Source of the DNA: CAZQQN01 sp964595485
GTDB lineage: Bacteria > Bacteroidota > Bacteroidia > CAILMK01 > CAYYUA01
Length of the DNA stretch: 64,000 nt
Assembly (NCBI GenBank): GCA_964595485.1
Contig: CAZQQN010000008.1
Coordinates: forward strand, 1-64,000
Direction: 5' to 3'
In this document: in pieces, positions 61,703 to 64,000 of the stretch
Numbering within the stretch: position 1 is the stretch's first letter
Layout of the letters: each line of letters starts with the position of its first letter
The notes under the pieces: model-generated
What the model was told of the DNA's origin: nothing
The model's input: only the letters and a program-made list of their open reading frames with translations
Database searches by the model: none
Position numbers and translations under genes: made by a program

Positions 61703-62632
61703 ATGGTAGAGCGAACAGCCATTATCGACCTTGGCACCAATACATTTCACTTATTAATTGCAGAGACTTCCGAGTCACATCAGTTCAGGATATTAAAGCG
61801 AGAGGTAAAGCCAGTAAAAATCGGTTCAGGGGGCATCAATGAAGGCCATCTTACAGATGAAGCTTATAAGCGGGGTCTACAAGCATTGCGGGATTTTAAC
61901 TTACTCATTATTGAATCCGGCGCAAAATTGAAAAAGATCATCGGCACTTCTGCCCTTCGCAATGCGGACAATGCACCCAATTTTCTATTTGATACAGAGG
62001 TTTTGCTTAATTGCCCGATTTCCCTTATTGATGGCAACGATGAAGCAGAATATATCTATTACGGTGTAAGGGAAGCATTGGGCTTATGGCCAGAGCCCTC
62101 TTTAATACTAGATATTGGGGGCGGAAGTGTGGAATTTATCCTTGGTAATAAAAGTCAAATAATTCAGAAAAAAAGCCTTGAAATTGGCGCTGCTCGGCTA
62201 ATTGATAAATTTCCGCATCATTTTCCCATGAAGGATAGCGAAAAGCAAAACTTGGAATCTTACCTGAAAGAGGTCCTGCAGCCTTTATTTAATTCATTCG
62301 AGAACTATCAATTAAAAGCTTTAGTAGGCGCTTCCGGTTTTTTTGAAACGTTTGCCAATTTGCACCGCTACAAGATATCCAACTCAACTCCCAATGAAAT
62401 GCCGCTTTATTACACTATGGGTAAAACCGCCTTTGATGAAATAAGCAATCGCGTTCTCAACAGTAGTAAGGATGAGCTTTATAAAATGCCGGGTATGGAA
62501 GCTTTCAGGGTGGAAATGATGCCTGTATCCACGGTATTATTAGCTTTAATCTTGGAAAGCACGGGTATCGATACGCTTTACTACTCTGATTATGCAGTTA
62601 AAGAAGGGGTTTTAGCAAGGGAGTTAACGTAA
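61703..62632 (+). CDS. Ppx/GppA family exopolyphosphatase/phosphatase
   Basis: The 309-residue protein belongs to the actin-like ATPase fold of Ppx/GppA, which cleaves phosphate from polyphosphate or pppGpp. It has AIIDLGTNTFHLLIAE at the start, GTSALRNADN, LDIGGGSVEFILG and GASGFFETFANL. It lacks the long C-terminal HD domain of E. coli Ppx, as is usual for the short form. The ATG at 61703 was chosen because it starts directly before the first phosphate-binding strand and follows a -7 element. Confidence 0.93.
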   Translation: MVERTAIIDLGTNTFHLLIAETSESHQFRILKREVKPVKIGSGGINEGHLTDEAYKRGLQALRDFNLLIIESGAKLKKIIGTSALRNADNAPNFLFDTEVLLNCPISLIDGNDEAEYIYYGVREALGLWPEPSLILDIGGGSVEFILGNKSQIIQKKSLEIGAARLIDKFPHHFPMKDSEKQNLESYLKEVLQPLFNSFENYQLKALVGASGFFETFANLHRYKISNSTPNEMPLYYTMGKTAFDEISNRVLNSSKDELYKMPGMEAFRVEMMPVSTVLLALILESTGIDTLYYSDYAVKEGVLARELT

Positions 62633-62727
62633 GCAATTGGTTTCACAAGGTTTCAAGGTTAATAAGTTTTACGCATCATTTTGGGGTATGGCCAATGTAA
62701 TGGCACAGATGATTACGCTATATAGGC

Positions 62728-63642
62728 TTAAAAATGCAAGGAATGCCACTGGAAAACATTTTCCCCATTGTATTCGAGAGTGGGGGCCGGAAATTTGATG
62801 AAGCTAAGGGCATGAAGGACTGTGTTCCAGAATCGACTTTTTGTATCAATGGCAGCGGTGTTGACATCCAGGGAAAGGTAGTATTGACGGTATCGTGAGT
62901 ATTGGCTGTATTGCTCAGGATTGGTCTCTCCACCTAACATTTCTTCACCACCATAGCCAACTGATGCATCCAGCCAGCTGGGTAGCGGATCTTTCCTGGG
63001 TATCATTTCATTGATAGCTATTGACATCCAGTATGTTTGGCCATTGTAATCTTTCAGCGTTTGTTGAAGATAGTTCTCTCCTAACAAATCAGGCCTTTTA
63101 TCAGCATATTGAGATGGTGAAAAACTATACTTAAAACGAATTTTCTGCTCGCCCCAAAGCTTTTCCTGGGCAATAAAAGCACCACTACCCAGGGCATTGG
63201 TAACAATGTCTCCAGGTGAAGCACCCCAACCTTCTGAAAAACCATCGAATACCTCAATAGGGGTTTGTAAAACAAAACCGGCTAATCCTCCGTACCAAAC
63301 CCGCTTTTGCTGTTGAACCCCTGACCATTTCAAAAGCCTGTAAAAAGCATAGCTTTCATAGTAGGCTCCTACCACATGACCTGCTTTATCCATTTGGAGC
63401 CAATCATCCCGGTCTTTAATAAAATGAAATGATGTTCGCGGATATTGCTTATACCAAAGTTCGTTTAGCCCTATTAAAGTTGCCGTGTAGGCCGTGGATG
63501 TACCTATTACCACTCCGGTAAAACGCGGACTATGAAATGTATCTGACGATTCGAAAAATGCCTGAGCTTTACAAGAATTGCCCAAGTAAAAAAACGGAAT
63601 CAATAATATAGCCACAATGTGGCAAAACCTGATAGGTAACAT
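62728..63642 (-). CDS. DUF2279-family envelope protein
   Basis: The 304-residue protein has an N-terminal hydrophobic segment (about 8-24) and a DUF2279-type middle region. Recognisable parts are MDKAGHVVGAYYESYA, GGLAGFVLQTPIEVFDGFSE and PGDIVTNALGSGAF. It may be an outer-membrane or periplasmic protein; related annotations call it YfiM-like. No function is established. It converges with the ppx gene. Confidence 0.8.
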   Translation of the reverse strand: MLPIRFCHIVAILLIPFFYLGNSCKAQAFFESSDTFHSPRFTGVVIGTSTAYTATLIGLNELWYKQYPRTSFHFIKDRDDWLQMDKAGHVVGAYYESYAFYRLLKWSGVQQQKRVWYGGLAGFVLQTPIEVFDGFSEGWGASPGDIVTNALGSGAFIAQEKLWGEQKIRFKYSFSPSQYADKRPDLLGENYLQQTLKDYNGQTYWMSIAINEMIPRKDPLPSWLDASVGYGGEEMLGGETNPEQYSQYSRYRQYYLSLDVNTAAIDTKSRFWNTVLHALSFIKFPAPTLEYNGENVFQWHSLHF

Positions 63643-63702
63643 TAAACGTTTTTCTAATTCCGTAAGGAGGTAACCCCTGAATAGTTCCTTAACAATTTAC
63701 CT

Positions 63703-63972
63703 TCATTCCCCTCCAAGCTTTTCAAAAGGCTTATCGGGAAGATTTAGTAAGTTGTTAACATAACGTTTGTAATTAAAAGATTCATTCCAGTTGAACATGG
63801 CATATAACTCAGTGCCTACACATTGCCCTATCAATTTCTTGGCCTCTTCCTCCGTATATCCTTTATATTTCAAGCGCTCCAAAGTTTCCTGAACTTCAGG
63901 GGGCTCATTTTCTACCAATTGGTTATCAACAATCTTTTTGATCTGTTCCTGAACGCCTTCAGAAGCATTCAT
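63703..63972 (-). CDS. Small conserved protein, possibly DUF1841-like
   Basis: The 89-residue acidic protein is helical in character, with the segments ENEPPEVQETLERLKYKGYT and EEEAKKLIGQCVGTELYAMF. I link it loosely to small Bacteroidota proteins of the DUF1841 sort, from recollection. The ATG at 63972 follows a TTG two codons upstream that I consider less likely. Nothing more can be said of its role. Confidence 0.65.
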   Translation of the reverse strand: MNASEGVQEQIKKIVDNQLVENEPPEVQETLERLKYKGYTEEEAKKLIGQCVGTELYAMFNWNESFNYKRYVNNLLNLPDKPFEKLGGE

Positions 63973-64000
63973 TAGCAAATTAACCTGCCAGCCATTTTCT

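Noticed and set aside
63664..63672. AAGGAGGTA resembling a Shine-Dalgarno site
   Set aside because: No start codon lies within reach on that strand.

Overview
The window is chromosomal DNA from a Bacteroidota bacterium, most likely of the Cytophagales type. The evidence is a protein with a type 9 secretion (T9SS) C-terminal sorting domain (24768-26825), a short RpoD-type sigma factor without the N-terminal 1.1 region, and many copies of the Bacteroidota -7 promoter element TAnnTTTG a few bases to a few tens of bases before genes. Start sites almost never carry a Shine-Dalgarno sequence, and several starts are TTG or GTG. I saw no rRNA, tRNA, CRISPR array, insertion sequence or prophage. Gene density is high, and no real gene appears broken.

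Layout. 1-11 kb holds housekeeping genes: a YugP-type membrane metalloprotease, priA, a lipoprotein, an SF1 helicase of the SMUBP-2 type, sppA, a LolD-type ABC ATPase and glycyl-tRNA synthetase. 11-20 kb is a leftward nucleotide-sugar operon: DegT aminotransferase, ugd, UDP-glucuronate decarboxylase, WbpD-type acetyltransferase, galE, rfbB, rfbA, then an FKBP lipoprotein and an outer-membrane barrel. 20-24.7 kb holds pruA, rpoD, a YkuK-type protein and a VTT-domain membrane protein, with two AT-rich gaps of almost 400 bp. 24.7-30.4 kb is a leftward cell-envelope group: an unusual 899-residue tandem D-Ala-D-Ala ligase, a membrane-anchored PASTA protein and a T9SS cargo protein.

30.5-46.7 kb is a surface-glycan locus. 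It has two GT-A glycosyltransferases, a Gfo/Idh/MocA oxidoreductase, an SDR epimerase, two GT4 glycosyltransferases, four polytopic proteins of GT-C/GT39 character (two of them tandem paralogues), two P-loop proteins resembling sulfotransferases, and a UDP-galactopyranose-mutase-like flavoprotein. There is no flippase, polymerase or outer-membrane export gene. It could build a sulfated glycolipid or glycosylate exported proteins using sugar nucleotides from the 11-20 kb operon. This is the most likely place for undescribed biochemistry.

46.9-64 kb holds a DUF819 transporter-like protein with an extra exported domain, a purQ-quinone oxidoreductase-holin-like operon, two tandem Hsp20 genes with unusual upstream signals, a hutI-ftcD-histone-deacetylase-like operon, a gamma-carbonic anhydrase, a UbiA-like protein, recQ, a BamA-like barrel, a Ppx/GppA phosphatase and small conserved proteins of unknown function.

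All functional calls come from reading motifs and overall protein character. No database search was run.
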